Shown: piece by piece, positions 28,511 to 28,810 of the stretch
How the letters are laid out: each line of letters begins with the position of its first letter
Position numbering within the stretch: position 1 is the first letter of the stretch
Origin: a virus
Direction: 5' to 3' (one strand)
IMG/VR virus record: IMGVR_UViG_3300035698_022442
Location: 1-28,810 of that record
Length of the DNA stretch: 28,810 nucleotides
The notes under the pieces: model-generated
The model's input: only the letters and a program-made list of their open reading frames with translations
Told to the model about the DNA's origin: nothing
Databases searched by the model: none
Position numbers and translations under genes: made by a program

Positions 28511-28810
28511 TTTTCACAAAAGGTTCCAGCTCATTCCTGAGCTTTGTTAAATCTAAATCATCAATAGTGAGCTTATTTTCAACAGCTTCTTCATAGGTAC
28601 AATATTTCGCTGTCTTCCCAGCCCGGCCATAAACCTTATTCTTAATTAAAAATACTGCCCCGGACTGACCACCAAAATATCCAACACTGATTTGAGCTTG
28701 AATCTGACTCTCCAATTTATAAGATGCTGCCGGCTTCACCTTGAACTCCCGGCCCAATAATTTAATCGAATCAGGCTTTTGAAGCTCATTTGATATGATA
28801 TTATTTATAA
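28503..28810 (-). CDS. hypothetical protein, 5' end outside window
   Basis: The frame is open from the window edge to the stop at 28503, so the N-terminus is missing. About 101 residues are visible, with ELQKPDSIKLLGREFKVKP, SQIQAQISVGYFGGQSGAVF and a helical C-terminus (LDLTKLRNELEPFVKND). It contains beta strands and then an acidic helix. Function not recognised. Confidence 0.55.
   Translation of the reverse strand, partial: INNIISNELQKPDSIKLLGREFKVKPAASYKLESQIQAQISVGYFGGQSGAVFLIKNKVYGRAGKTAKYCTYEEAVENKLTIDDLDLTKLRNELEPFVKND

Noticed and set aside
1-28810. CRISPR arrays, rRNA genes, insertion sequences or an integrase
   Set aside because: No regularly spaced repeats, no terminal inverted repeats around a transposase, and no recombinase motifs were seen.

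Overview
This AT-rich window looks like the late (structural) half plus part of the early half of a tailed virus or provirus of an archaeon (Caudoviricetes, HK97-type capsid). The archaeal assignment rests on four things seen in the sequence: three near-identical BRE/TATA-type promoters (consensus AGTGGTATTTAAATATA), oligo-T terminators, ribosome binding sites of the form AGGTGAT, and a clamp-like protein resembling PCNA. Sec-exported proteins crowded with N-x-S/T sequons fit the same picture. The host lineage cannot be fixed from the window; a methanogen or DPANN-type archaeon are both possible. No terminase, polymerase or integrase is in view.

Plus strand, left to right. Positions 11-1429 hold a small winged-helix protein and two uncharacterised genes, closed by a stem-loop/U-run terminator. 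A 121-nt tRNA-like element follows (1440-1560). The head module runs from 1608 to 8797: portal, three small structural proteins, a minor head protein, an HK97-type prohead protease fused to a scaffold with an internal start, the major capsid protein, and a tandem pair of about 70% identical 93-aa proteins. From 8902 to 16096 there is an unusual surface or adhesin island inserted between capsid and connector genes: two beta-helix proteins, a Cys-rich membrane protein and a LamG-like protein, several with signal peptides. The order then returns to the canonical one: connector, head closure, neck, tail terminator, tail tube, tail chaperones with a -1 slippery A-run, a short tape measure, distal tail protein, hub with HxH motifs, and a holin-like protein. 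An oligo-T terminator ends the block near 24850.

Minus strand, 28810 to 24840. This is a convergent, tightly overlapping operon of mostly very small genes. It includes an ATP-dependent DNA ligase, a GIY-YIG nuclease and a single-domain PCNA-like protein. Four zinc-ribbon microproteins of 26-53 aa are each translationally coupled to the gene that follows. A promoter with an 11-bp-arm inverted repeat, probably an operator, lies at about 25670-25704.

The most interesting candidates are: a pseudoknot RNA with a competing Shine-Dalgarno-masking hairpin upstream of the beta-helix gene (8825-8893); the tRNA-like element with an anti-Shine-Dalgarno-like loop (1440-1560); the duplicated leader plus zinc-ribbon cassette on the minus strand; the half-size clamp; and the late promoters that place two start codons exactly at the predicted transcription start, implying leaderless mRNAs. 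All functions are read from motifs and gene order; no database search was possible.
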